Assembly: GCF_019857225.1 (NCBI RefSeq)
Contig: NZ_JAFJSY010000004.1
Location: 124,001 to 188,000, forward strand
Source: Streptomyces plumbidurans
GTDB lineage: Bacteria; Actinomycetota; Actinomycetes; Streptomycetales; Streptomycetaceae
Direction: 5' to 3'
DNA length: 64,000 nt
The position numbers were made by a program, and so were the translations under genes. This document shows positions 32,512-40,102 of the stretch, one piece after another. Each line of letters opens with the position of its first letter. Positions within the stretch are counted from its first letter, which is position 1. A model generated the notes under the pieces. The model did no database searches and was not told the DNA's origin. It was given only the letters and a program-made list of their open reading frames with translations.

Positions 32512-33876
32512 ATGCCCCGCACCCCGAAGGACGACCTGAACGCGTCCGCCCGGCACTCCGGCGTCCGCCGGGCGTTCGTCGCGAGCCTGACCGGAACAGC
32601 GCTGGAGTGGTACGACTTCGCCGTCTACTCCGCCGCGGCCGCCCTGGTCTTCGGCGACCTCTTCTTCCCCTCCGAGGACCCGCTCACCGGCACGCTCCTG
32701 GCGTTCTCCACCTACGCGGTCGGCTACGTCTCCCGCCCGCTGGGCGGCTTCGTGTTCGGCCGTCTCGGCGACGTCATCGGCCGCAAGAGGGTGCTGATGG
32801 CCACGCTGGTCCTCATCGGCGCGGCCACCTTCCTGATCGGCGTCCTGCCCGCGTACTCGACGGTCGGCGTCGCCGCCCCGATCGCCCTGGTCGTGCTGCG
32901 CTTCGCCCAGGGCGTCGGCGTCGGCGGCGAGTGGGGCGGAGCCGTCCTGCTGTCCAGCGAGTTCGGGGACCCGCGCCGTCGCGGCTTCTACGCCTCCGCC
33001 GCGCAGGTCGGCCCTCCCGCCGGGAACCTGCTGGCCAACGGCGTCCTGGCCGCCCTCGGCGCGCTGCTGACCGAGGCGCAGTTCGAGTCCTGGGGCTGGC
33101 GCGTGGCCTTCCTGCTCTCCGGCGTCCTGGTCGCGTTCGGGCTGTGGGTGCGGGCGAAGCTGGAGGAGACGCCGGTGTTCAAGGCGATGGCGGCGGAGCA
33201 CTCCCGCCCCGAGGCGCCGATCCGCGAGGTCTTCACCACCCAGCCCCGCGCCCTGCTCGCCGCGATCCTGTGCCGCGTCGGCCCCGACGTGCTGTACGCC
33301 ATGTTCACGGTCTTCGTCCTGACGTACGCCACCAAGGAACTCGGCATGTCGCGCGGCTCCGCTCTCGCGGCCGTCCTCATCGGCTCCACCCTGCAGGTCT
33401 TCCTGATGCCGCTGGCCGGTGCCCTCTCCGACCGCGTCAACCGGCGGCTGCTGTCCGGCGGTGCGGCGGTGGCCTCCGCCGTGTGGCCCTTCCTGTTCTT
33501 CCCGATGATCGGCGGCGGCAGCTGGCTGCCGCTCGCCGCCGGTGTGGTCGTCGGCCTCGTGATCCACTGCTGCCTCTACGGCCCGCAGGCCGCCTTCATC
33601 GCGGAGCAGTTCTCGCCCCGCCTGCGCTACACCGGCTCCTCACTCGCGTACACCCTGGCCGGGATCATCGGCGGCGCGATCGCCCCGCTGCTGTTCACCA
33701 CCCTGCTGAGCGTCTACGGCACCTGGGTGCCGCTGGCCGCGTACATCGCCGTCGCCTCGGCCGTCTCCCTCGCCGGGGTCTGTCTGGGCCGCGACCCCGA
33801 GGCCGCCGTGGACGAGGACGCCGTACTCGCCGCGCCGAAGACGCGCACGGCGCCGGACACCACCCGCACCCACTGA
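32512..33876 (+). CDS. MHS-family MFS transporter
   Basis: Proton-coupled metabolite transporter, 454 residues, 12 transmembrane segments. The start LTGTALEWYDFAVYSAAAAL, the loop GRLGDVIGRKRVL and RFAQGVGVGGEWGGAVLL are hallmarks of the metabolite:H+ symporter (ShiA/ProP/KgtP) subfamily, which imports carboxylates, betaines and aromatic acids. ATG at 32512 has AAGGA upstream; an in-frame ATG at 32503 is possible. It is the first gene of an operon with a nitrilase-family enzyme and a cupin and is preceded by the shared GntR-type operator. Confidence 0.9.
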   Translation: MPRTPKDDLNASARHSGVRRAFVASLTGTALEWYDFAVYSAAAALVFGDLFFPSEDPLTGTLLAFSTYAVGYVSRPLGGFVFGRLGDVIGRKRVLMATLVLIGAATFLIGVLPAYSTVGVAAPIALVVLRFAQGVGVGGEWGGAVLLSSEFGDPRRRGFYASAAQVGPPAGNLLANGVLAALGALLTEAQFESWGWRVAFLLSGVLVAFGLWVRAKLEETPVFKAMAAEHSRPEAPIREVFTTQPRALLAAILCRVGPDVLYAMFTVFVLTYATKELGMSRGSALAAVLIGSTLQVFLMPLAGALSDRVNRRLLSGGAAVASAVWPFLFFPMIGGGSWLPLAAGVVVGLVIHCCLYGPQAAFIAEQFSPRLRYTGSSLAYTLAGIIGGAIAPLLFTTLLSVYGTWVPLAAYIAVASAVSLAGVCLGRDPEAAVDEDAVLAAPKTRTAPDTTRTH

Positions 33877-33923
33877 CCCCCGAACCCCGAGTCCCCGCCG
33901 CACCTCCGAGGAGGAACCGCGTC

Positions 33924-34715
33924 ATGCGGATCGCTTTGAGCCAGCTCACCACCGGCCCAGACCCCGGCAAGAACCTCCGTCTCCTGGAGGAATGGACCCA
34001 CCGCGCGGCAGCCGACAAAGCCCGCGTCGTCGTCTTCCCGGAGGCGTCGATGGCCTGCTTCGGCACGCCCCTGGCCCCGCTCGCCGAACCCCTGGACGGC
34101 CCCTGGGCCGAGGGCGTACGGCAGATCGCACAGGCCACCGGCACGGTGGTCGTGGCCGGCATGTTCACCCCGGCCTCCGGCGGCAGGGTGGCCAACACCC
34201 TGCTGGCCACCGGACCCGGCGTCGAGGCGTCGTACGACAAGATCCACCTCTACGACGCCTTCGGCTACCGCGAGTCCGACAGCGTCGCGGCGGGATCGGC
34301 CCCGACGCTGATCGACGTGGACGGCGTACGGCTGGGCCTGGCCACCTGCTATGACGTCCGCTTCCCGGAGCTGTTTCGGGCACACGCCGACGCGGGAGCC
34401 GTCGGCACCCTGCTCGCCGCCTCCTGGGGCGCGGGGCCCGGCAAGCCGGAACAGTGGGAGCTGCTGGTGCGAGCCCGTGCGCTGGACGCCACCGTGTGGC
34501 TCGCCGCCGTCGGTCAGGCCGAGCCCGGGGGCGAGCCGGGTACCGCGCCGACCGGCATCGGGCACAGCCGCATCGTCGGACCCGACGGCACGGTCCGCTA
34601 CGCGCTGGGCGCCGAGCCCGATCTGCTGGTGGCCGACCTGGACTTCGACGAGGTCGCCGCCGTACGGCAGAAGACGTCCGTACTGGCCAACCGGCGCCCG
34701 GAGTTGTGGCGATGA
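33924..34715 (+). CDS. Nitrilase-superfamily carbon-nitrogen hydrolase
   Basis: Hydrolase of amide or nitrile C-N bonds, 263 residues, with the full Glu-Lys-Cys triad: Glu40 (VVFPEA), Lys106 (YDKIHLYD) and Cys142 (ATCYDVRFPEL). The KIHLYDAFGYRES phrase resembles omega-amidase/deaminated-glutathione amidase and carbamoylase-type branches. ATG has GAGGAGGAA 8 nt upstream. It lies 47 bp after the MHS transporter and overlaps the cupin gene by 4 nt, suggesting that an imported amide or ureide is hydrolysed here. The substrate is unproven. Confidence 0.9.
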   Translation: MRIALSQLTTGPDPGKNLRLLEEWTHRAAADKARVVVFPEASMACFGTPLAPLAEPLDGPWAEGVRQIAQATGTVVVAGMFTPASGGRVANTLLATGPGVEASYDKIHLYDAFGYRESDSVAAGSAPTLIDVDGVRLGLATCYDVRFPELFRAHADAGAVGTLLAASWGAGPGKPEQWELLVRARALDATVWLAAVGQAEPGGEPGTAPTGIGHSRIVGPDGTVRYALGAEPDLLVADLDFDEVAAVRQKTSVLANRRPELWR

Positions 34716-35050
34716 GCAAGCCCGAGCTGGAGTTCCATCTCCCGGACGGATTGTGGATCGCCCCTGTGGGGGCGGGCCCCGGCGTCGAGGAGCGCGTCCT
34801 GGCCGACGACCCCGAGAGCGGCTGCCGCACCGCGCTCGTCCGCTGGGCGCCCGGCACCGACACCTCGGACGGCGGCGTGGCACGCCACGACTTCTGGGAG
34901 GAGGTCTACCTCGTCGAGGGCGCCCTGCACGACCTGACCCTGGACCGCACCTTCACCGCGGGCATGTACGCCTGCCGCCCACCGGGCATGCCGCACGGCC
35001 CCTGGACCACCGAGGACGGCGTGACCATGCTCGTGATCACCTACCCCTGA
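34712..35050 (+). CDS. Small cupin-domain protein
   Basis: Single cupin barrel of 112 residues. Metal-ligand positions are seen in RHDFWEEVYLVEGALHD (His and Glu of motif 1) and GMPHGPW (His of motif 2). Such short cupins act as dioxygenase-like, isomerase or binding proteins in catabolic operons. The ATG overlaps the nitrilase stop by 4 nt (ATGA), so the two are translationally coupled. The function within the transporter-nitrilase pathway is unknown. Confidence 0.82.
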   Translation: MSKPELEFHLPDGLWIAPVGAGPGVEERVLADDPESGCRTALVRWAPGTDTSDGGVARHDFWEEVYLVEGALHDLTLDRTFTAGMYACRPPGMPHGPWTTEDGVTMLVITYP

Positions 35051-35126
35051 CCGGACGTCGAGGACAGGACTCCTCGCCCCATTCGCCGCTACCTGCGCGG
35101 ACGGCAGATCCAGCACATTATCCCCG

Positions 35127-35155
35127 AGCCGAACAGCCGAACAGCCGAACAGCCG
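35127..35155. repeat. 8-bp tandem repeat
   Basis: The unit AGCCGAAC occurs 3.6 times in a row in the 151-bp gap between the cupin gene and the small gene at 35202. It is not in a coding frame I can support. The rest of the gap shows nothing recognisable. Confidence 0.8.
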
Positions 35156-35201
35156 GCCAACGATCCGACCGTGGCTCAGTACGTGACCGGGCAGCTGGGA
35201 C

Positions 35202-35552
35202 TCACAACCACCGCTGTGCCGCCTCGACGCTGTCCCCGCCGCTGGTGTTGAACGCGATCGCAGCCTGGGGCGCATGGCGCCGGACCAGGTTCACGATCTG
35301 TTCGAAGAGCGGAAGCAGCGGCTCGGCCTTGCGGATCCCGCCGCCGACGACAACGACATCCCACGGCTGCTCGGTCAACGAGGCGACGAGGGTGGACTCG
35401 GCCGATTCGTCGAACACGAGCAGCGTCATGGCCGCGTCGATGCCGTGCTCACCGAACCGTCCCAACTCCGCGTCGAGCGCCGCACGAAGGGCCTCTCCGT
35501 CAACACCGGGTATCGCTTGCGGGTCGTAACCGACGACGAGTGCAGAAGACAT
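35202..35552 (-). CDS. Small conserved hypothetical protein
   Basis: A 116-residue soluble protein that I cannot name. MSSALVVGYDPQAIPGVD, VDGEALRAALDAEL, WDVVVVGGGIRKAEPLLPLF and IVNLVRRHAPQAAIAFNTS suggest a small alpha/beta Rossmann-like fold. It has no signal peptide or membrane helix. It sits alone between the cupin operon and the GntR regulator, on the regulator's strand and 47 bp downstream of it, so it could be co-transcribed with the regulator. Confidence 0.65.
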   Translation of the reverse strand: MSSALVVGYDPQAIPGVDGEALRAALDAELGRFGEHGIDAAMTLLVFDESAESTLVASLTEQPWDVVVVGGGIRKAEPLLPLFEQIVNLVRRHAPQAAIAFNTSGGDSVEAAQRWL

Positions 35553-35599
35553 GCGGCCAACCTACCGAGCCCTGCCCGAACATGATCCGCCGGACAGGG

Positions 35600-36247
35600 C
35601 TACCCCGCGAGCAGCACCTTCAGCGTCGACTCCAGGTGGTGGTCGATGGCGGCGCACGCGGCCTGTGCGTCGCCGGCGGCCAGGGCGTCCAGGATCGCCT
35701 CGTGTTCCTGCAGTACGGCCTCCTGCCGGCCCTGCTGGTTGAACAGGGCGACCACGCCGGCGCGGACCTGGCGGCTGCGCAGTCCGTCGTAGTGGCGGTC
35801 CAGGAGGCTGTTGCCGACGGCGGAGATCAGTGCCGAGTGGAAGCGGTGGTCGACGTCGATGAACTCCTTGGCGTCCTCGGCGCCGGTCAGCTCGCGCTGC
35901 TGCTCCAGCAGCGACCGCAGCTCCGCCACCGGCGGGCGTCCGGCGGAGACCAACTGCTCGGCGGCGTACCGCTCGACGATGGCGCGCAGCTCCATGAGCT
36001 CGCGGATCTCCCGCCCCGTCAGCGGCGCCACCCGCGCGCCCCGCTTGGGCACCAGCTCGACCAGATCCTCGGCCGCGAGCTGCAGCAGCGCCTCGCGAAT
36101 GGGCGTGCGGGAGACACCGATACGGTCGGCGAGCTCCTGCTCCGACAGGAACGCCCCCTGCATGTCGGGATCCGACAGCACCGTGTCCTTGAGATACGCG
36201 TACGCCTTCTCCCGGCCCGACGCCACGGCAACCCCCACAGCTCGCAT
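35600..36247 (-). CDS. GntR-family regulator, FCD (FadR) subfamily
   Basis: Transcription regulator of 215 residues. The winged-helix domain (about 15-75) includes GAFLSEQELADRIGVSRTPIREALLQLA, read as QELADRIGVSRTPIREALLQ for the HTH. The C-terminal all-helical FCD ligand domain (about 90-210) has ELRAIVERYAAEQL, DVDHRFHSALISA and HEAILDALAAGD, including metal-type Asp/His positions. Its start codon lies inside a 17-bp operator-like motif that recurs before the MHS transporter/DUF2848 pair, so it most likely represses itself and that catabolic operon. A downstream GTG is a possible alternative start. Confidence 0.88.
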   Translation of the reverse strand: MRAVGVAVASGREKAYAYLKDTVLSDPDMQGAFLSEQELADRIGVSRTPIREALLQLAAEDLVELVPKRGARVAPLTGREIRELMELRAIVERYAAEQLVSAGRPPVAELRSLLEQQRELTGAEDAKEFIDVDHRFHSALISAVGNSLLDRHYDGLRSRQVRAGVVALFNQQGRQEAVLQEHEAILDALAAGDAQAACAAIDHHLESTLKVLLAG

Positions 36248-36260
36248 ACAGCTTGTATAC
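36244..36260. promoter_or_regulatory. GntR/FCD operator-like site, copy 2
   Basis: Minus-strand reading GTATACAAGCTGTATGC matches copy 1 (32460-32476) at 15 of 17 positions. It overlaps the start codon of the GntR/FCD regulator gene, consistent with autorepression. Confidence 0.7.
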
Positions 36261-36354
36261 GGACGCTACGACGCTACCATGTGCCACCCTCAGCAGCCCC
36301 GGCCCGCCCGAGAGGCCGACGGGAGGACCGGAGCCGGTGGGGGTGGCCGGGTGG

Positions 36355-37791
36355 TCAGTGCTCGGCGGCGGCCGCGTCCAGCGGGACCCCGGCGCCCGGA
36401 GCGGTCGCGAGCCCCGGAGAGGTGAGCTCCTCGAGCGAGCGGCCGGTGGTCCGCGGGCCGAGCAGGCCGATGTCGACGATGACCGCCGCCATCGCGCAGG
36501 CGATGAAGACGAAGACCGCGTTGGCGCCGTGGTTCAGCAGCAGCGGCAGCAGGACGTACGGCATGACCGCGGAGGCGAGGCGGCTGAGCGAGTAGGCGCC
36601 GCCCGCGCCCGTGGCGCGCAGCCGGGTGGGGAAGAGCTCGCCCTGGTACACGTGGTAGGCGTTGGAGAAGAGGTTGCTCACCAAGGTGTAGCAGAAGCCG
36701 AAGGCGACGATCATCGCGGTGTTCTGGGCGTAGCCGAAGCCCAGGCCGAAGGCGAGCATGCCGAAGGCGGACAGCATGATCAGTGTCTTGCGCTCGACCC
36801 GCTCGATGACGAACACCGACAGCAGGGAGCCGATCGGGTAGCCCACGAAGGACAGGGAGCTGAAGGTCAGGCTGTGGACGATGTCGTAGCCCTTGCTGGC
36901 CAGCACCAGCGGGGCCAGGGTGCCGAAGCCGTAGTAGCCGAAGACCTGCAGGATCTGGAAGATCACCAGCATCACCGAACGGGACCGCCAGGGCGGCTGG
37001 GCCAGTTGGCGCAGCGAGGCCTTCTCGGGAACCGTCGCCGGCGCCTCGGCCTCCGGGTCGGTCGGGCCATTGGGGCCGGTCGGGCTCGTCGCGGCGGCGG
37101 TGTTGCGGTGGGCCGACTCCTCGAAGATGCGCACGACGCGGTCGGCCTCCTCGTGCCGCCCCATCGCCTCCAGCCAGCGCGGCGACTCCGGGAGGCCGCG
37201 GCGCAGGACCCAGCACAGCGCCGCACCGACCCCGCCGATCACGAACATCCAGCGCCACCCGGCCACGCCCAGATAGGTGTCCGGCACGATGTTCAGCGCG
37301 AGGAAGCCGGCGAGCGGCACGCCGCAGAAGCCGACCGTGTACGCCCAGCCGATGAGACGCCCGCGGTGGCGTGCGGGCAGCAGGTCCGAGAGATAGGCGT
37401 CGCACAGCGGCAGCTCGCCGCCGATGCCGAGACCGGCCAGGAAGCGGCAGACGATCAGCATCTCGACATTCGGACTGAACGCCGCGAGTACCGAGAAGGC
37501 CGAGTAGACGGCCAGGGTGAGATAGAAGGCCCTGCGGCGGCCGAGGCGGTCGGCGATGCGGGACATGACGACCGCGCCGACGAAGGCCCCGACGAAGGCG
37601 GAGGCCAGCAGCGGCTTGAGCTGGTCCGCGCCGACCTGGAAGTCGTCCTTGAGCGCGGTGCTGACCGTGCCTGCGAGAAACACCTCGTAAAGGTCGAAGA
37701 AGATACCCAGGCCGACCACGAGGACGGCCATGAGATGCATGCGGGTGATGGGTAGGCGATCGAGCCTGGTGGCAACCGAGGCGTCCTTCAC
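36355..37791 (-). CDS. MFS transporter (sugar/carboxylate-type)
   Basis: Membrane transporter of 478 residues with 12 predicted helices and a central hydrophilic loop (about 220-265). LGIFFDLYEVFLAGTVST, SRIADRLGRRRAF, FLAGLGIGGELPLCDAYL and PESPRWLEAMGRHEEA are typical of the sugar-transporter/aromatic-acid (AAHS-like) MFS groups. GTG has GGAGG 5 nt upstream. It is divergent from the IclR regulator, and an ACTCACAATGTG motif 32 bp upstream recurs before the CoA-transferase gene, so it likely imports the acid degraded by that operon. Confidence 0.88.
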   Translation of the reverse strand: MKDASVATRLDRLPITRMHLMAVLVVGLGIFFDLYEVFLAGTVSTALKDDFQVGADQLKPLLASAFVGAFVGAVVMSRIADRLGRRRAFYLTLAVYSAFSVLAAFSPNVEMLIVCRFLAGLGIGGELPLCDAYLSDLLPARHRGRLIGWAYTVGFCGVPLAGFLALNIVPDTYLGVAGWRWMFVIGGVGAALCWVLRRGLPESPRWLEAMGRHEEADRVVRIFEESAHRNTAAATSPTGPNGPTDPEAEAPATVPEKASLRQLAQPPWRSRSVMLVIFQILQVFGYYGFGTLAPLVLASKGYDIVHSLTFSSLSFVGYPIGSLLSVFVIERVERKTLIMLSAFGMLAFGLGFGYAQNTAMIVAFGFCYTLVSNLFSNAYHVYQGELFPTRLRATGAGGAYSLSRLASAVMPYVLLPLLLNHGANAVFVFIACAMAAVIVDIGLLGPRTTGRSLEELTSPGLATAPGAGVPLDAAAAEH

Positions 37792-37822
37792 GGGCCCTCC
37801 AGCGAGCGGTGGTGAGTTGTAG

Positions 37823-37834
37823 ACTCACAATGTG
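37823..37834. promoter_or_regulatory. IclR operator-like site, copy 1
   Basis: ACTCACAATGTG, 32 bp before the MFS start codon. It matches the site before the CoA-transferase gene (41370-41381) at 11 of 12 positions. The surrounding 224-bp gap (37792-38015) is otherwise gene-free. Confidence 0.55.
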
Positions 37835-38015
37835 GTTCGACTCATGCTGAAGGTGCAATGGTCTGACGTCAATGGGTCGGCGGCCACGGTCTGAAGAAAA
37901 GTCCCGCGGCGGGGCGCGCGGCACCGCGGCGGAGCCCGGCCGGGGCGGCGCTCAGTAACCTTGGCCCGGGCAGCACGGATCCGCGGAGGACGGGCGCCCG
38001 GGGGAGAGGAGACCA

Positions 38016-38816
38016 GTGGTGAGTGCGGGCGAGAAGGTGGGTGCGGGCGAGAAGAGCGGCATTCCGCCGATCCTGGTGCTGCAGAAGTTCCGCCAGGTCC
38101 TGGAGTGCTTCACGATCGCGGAGCCCTGTCTCACGTTGCAGCAGATCACCAGGAAAACGGGACTGCCGGCCAGCACCAGCCAGCGCCTGGTCCACAACCT
38201 GGTCCGGGAGGGGTTCCTGGACCGGGACGAGGACGGTTACCGCATCGGTCTCGGACTGGTGCGCTGGGCGGCCCCCGGCACCTTCGGCCTGGACATGGTG
38301 CGCCTGACCCGCCCGTCGCTGCAGGACCTGCGGGACTCCACCGGCGAGACGGCCTGTCTCTACGTGCGCGACGGCGCCTACCGCACGGTGGTCTCCATCG
38401 CGGACACCCACCACGTCGTCATGCGGCTGTTCATGGTGGGCATGGTGATGGCCCTGCACGCGGGCTCGGCGGGAAAGGTCTTCATGGCCTACGACCCGCT
38501 GGCCCGCTCCGCGGCCGTCAGCCACGGCCTCAGCCGGCACACGGCCCGCACCGTCGTCGACATCGACCTGCTCGACCAGCAGCTGGAGGAGATCCGCAAG
38601 CTCGGCTACGCGGCCTCCTTCGAGGAACGCGACCTGGGCGCGGCCTCGGTCAGCGCCCCGGTCTTCGGGCTCACCGGTGAACTCGTCGCGGTGCTCGGCA
38701 TCGGCGCGCCGACGCAGCGGCTGACCCCCTCCGACGTCGGTGAGCTGGCGCCGAAGGTGGTGGCCGCCGCGGAGGACGCCTCACGCCGGCTCGGCTACCG
38801 CCCCGGAACCCGCTGA
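38016..38816 (+). CDS. IclR-family transcriptional regulator
   Basis: Regulator of 266 residues. The N-terminal winged HTH (about 20-85) has VLECFTIAEPCLTLQQIT and KTGLPASTSQRLVHNLV; the C-terminal effector domain (about 90-260) has LRDSTGETACLYVRDG, LHAGSAGKVFMAY and the late GELVAVLGIGAPTQRLT block. It starts at GTG (a second GTG follows 3 nt later). It is divergent from an MFS transporter and convergent with the lyase-CoA-transferase operon, the usual setting for IclR control of carboxylic-acid catabolism. Confidence 0.88.
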   Translation: MVSAGEKVGAGEKSGIPPILVLQKFRQVLECFTIAEPCLTLQQITRKTGLPASTSQRLVHNLVREGFLDRDEDGYRIGLGLVRWAAPGTFGLDMVRLTRPSLQDLRDSTGETACLYVRDGAYRTVVSIADTHHVVMRLFMVGMVMALHAGSAGKVFMAYDPLARSAAVSHGLSRHTARTVVDIDLLDQQLEEIRKLGYAASFEERDLGAASVSAPVFGLTGELVAVLGIGAPTQRLTPSDVGELAPKVVAAAEDASRRLGYRPGTR

Positions 38817-38839
38817 CCGAGCGAATCCCCGGCCCGGGC

Positions 38840-40102
38840 TCAGACGCGCAGTGCCACGGGAGCCGCCGGCACGGACGAGAGCGCGGACTCCAGCTTTCTG
38901 CCGAGCAGGACATGCAGCTGGTCGCGTACGGCCACCAGCTTGGCGGCGTCGACTCCGGTGGCGATGCCGACGTTGTGGAAGAGGTTGACCAGGTCGTCGG
39001 TGGCGATGTTGCCCGCCGCCCCGGGCGCGAACGGGCAGCCGCCGATCCCGCCGAGCGCCGCGTCGAAGCGGCGCACGCCCAGCTGGACGCCCTCCCACGC
39101 GTTGGCCGAGGCCATGCCGTAGGTGTTGTGCAGATGCAGCCCGAGCGACTGGGCGGGCAGCGCGGCGCGCACCTCGGAGACCGTACGGCGGATGTGCGCC
39201 GGACTCGCCGCGCCGATCGTGTCGGCGAGGTGGATCACCTTCGCGCCCAGCTCGACCAGTCGGTGGGCCACGTCCACGACCCGCCGCGGCGCGGTCTGGC
39301 CGTCGTAGGGGCAGACGAACGCCGTCGCGATCGACGCCTCGATCCGGATGCCGCGCTCGGTCAGCAGCCGGGCGCAGGGCTCCAGCCGCTCCAGGGCGCC
39401 CCGGGTGTCCGTGCCGGCGTTCGCCCTGCTGTGGCCGTCGCTCGCGGAGACGACGAAGCGCACGTGCCGGGCTCCCGCGGCGATCGCGCGCCGGGCGCCG
39501 CGCTCGTTGAAGACCAGCGTGTGCAGGGCGGCGTCCGTGCCCGGCTGCAGGGCGGCCACGAGCGGATCGGTGTCCGCCATCTGCGGCACCTTCTCCGGGT
39601 GGACGAAGGCCCCCACCTCCAGCGACGTCAGACCGGCCTCGATGAGGCCGTGCGCCAGCCGGATCTTGTCGGACGTCGGCACGCTGACGGGCTCGATCTG
39701 CAGGCCGTCGCGCAGCAGGACGTCGGTGATGAGCACTTGCTCGACCGGCTCCTGCGCCGCTGGTCCGGTGGTCACGGGTCCGGGCGTTGCGGATCCGGGC
39801 GTCCTGGGTCCGGTCGTCCTGGGTCCGGGCGTCACGGGTCCGGTCGTCCTGGGTCCGGTCGTCCTGGGTCCGGGCGTCACGGGTCCGGGCGTCGCGGGTC
39901 CGGGCGTCGCGGATCCGGTCGTCCTGGATCCGGGCGTCGCGGGTCTGGGCGTCGCGGGTCCGGGCGTCGCGGATCCGGTCGTCCTGGATCCGGGCGTCGC
40001 GGATCCGGTCGTCACGGGTCCGGGCGTCCCGGAACCGGGCGTCCCGGAATCGCTCGTGACGGATCCGGTCGTCTCCGTACCGGTCGTCTCGGAACCCGTC
40101 AT
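38840..40102 (-). CDS. HMG-CoA-lyase-family enzyme with repetitive N-terminus
   Basis: TIM-barrel acyl-CoA lyase, 420 residues; the family cleaves HMG-CoA or citramalyl-type CoA esters. The catalytic domain (about 118-420) has ITDVLLRDGLQ, VSASDGHSR, LHLHNTYGMA and the Cys-containing signature GGIGGCPFAPGAAGNI. Residues 1-110 are a Thr/Gly/Pro/Ser pentapeptide repeat from a 15-bp DNA array, absent from the family. ATG at 40102 overlaps the CoA-transferase stop (TGATG). A GTG just before LITDVLLRDG, with CAGGAG upstream, may be the ancestral start. With CoA activation by the upstream transferase, degradation of a branched hydroxy-dicarboxylate is likely. Confidence 0.85.
   Translation of the reverse strand: MTGSETTGTETTGSVTSDSGTPGSGTPGPVTTGSATPGSRTTGSATPGPATPRPATPGSRTTGSATPGPATPGPVTPGPRTTGPRTTGPVTPGPRTTGPRTPGSATPGPVTTGPAAQEPVEQVLITDVLLRDGLQIEPVSVPTSDKIRLAHGLIEAGLTSLEVGAFVHPEKVPQMADTDPLVAALQPGTDAALHTLVFNERGARRAIAAGARHVRFVVSASDGHSRANAGTDTRGALERLEPCARLLTERGIRIEASIATAFVCPYDGQTAPRRVVDVAHRLVELGAKVIHLADTIGAASPAHIRRTVSEVRAALPAQSLGLHLHNTYGMASANAWEGVQLGVRRFDAALGGIGGCPFAPGAAGNIATDDLVNLFHNVGIATGVDAAKLVAVRDQLHVLLGRKLESALSSVPAAPVALRV
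39771..40100 (-). repeat. 15-bp minisatellite, 22 units
   Basis: Twenty-two head-to-tail 15-bp units with a GTCNNGGGTCCGGNC-like plus-strand consensus run from 39771 to 40100. The core is nearly uniform and the units near 40050-40100 are degenerate. The array is in frame with the lyase and fills the whole segment between the coupled start codon and the conserved catalytic domain. Because the unit has no stop codon in any frame, all six frames stay open. Confidence 0.95.

Noticed and set aside
39771-40100. Six-frame-open repeat as several overlapping genes
   Set aside because: The 15-bp unit simply lacks stops in every frame; only the minus-strand frame leads into a conserved catalytic domain.
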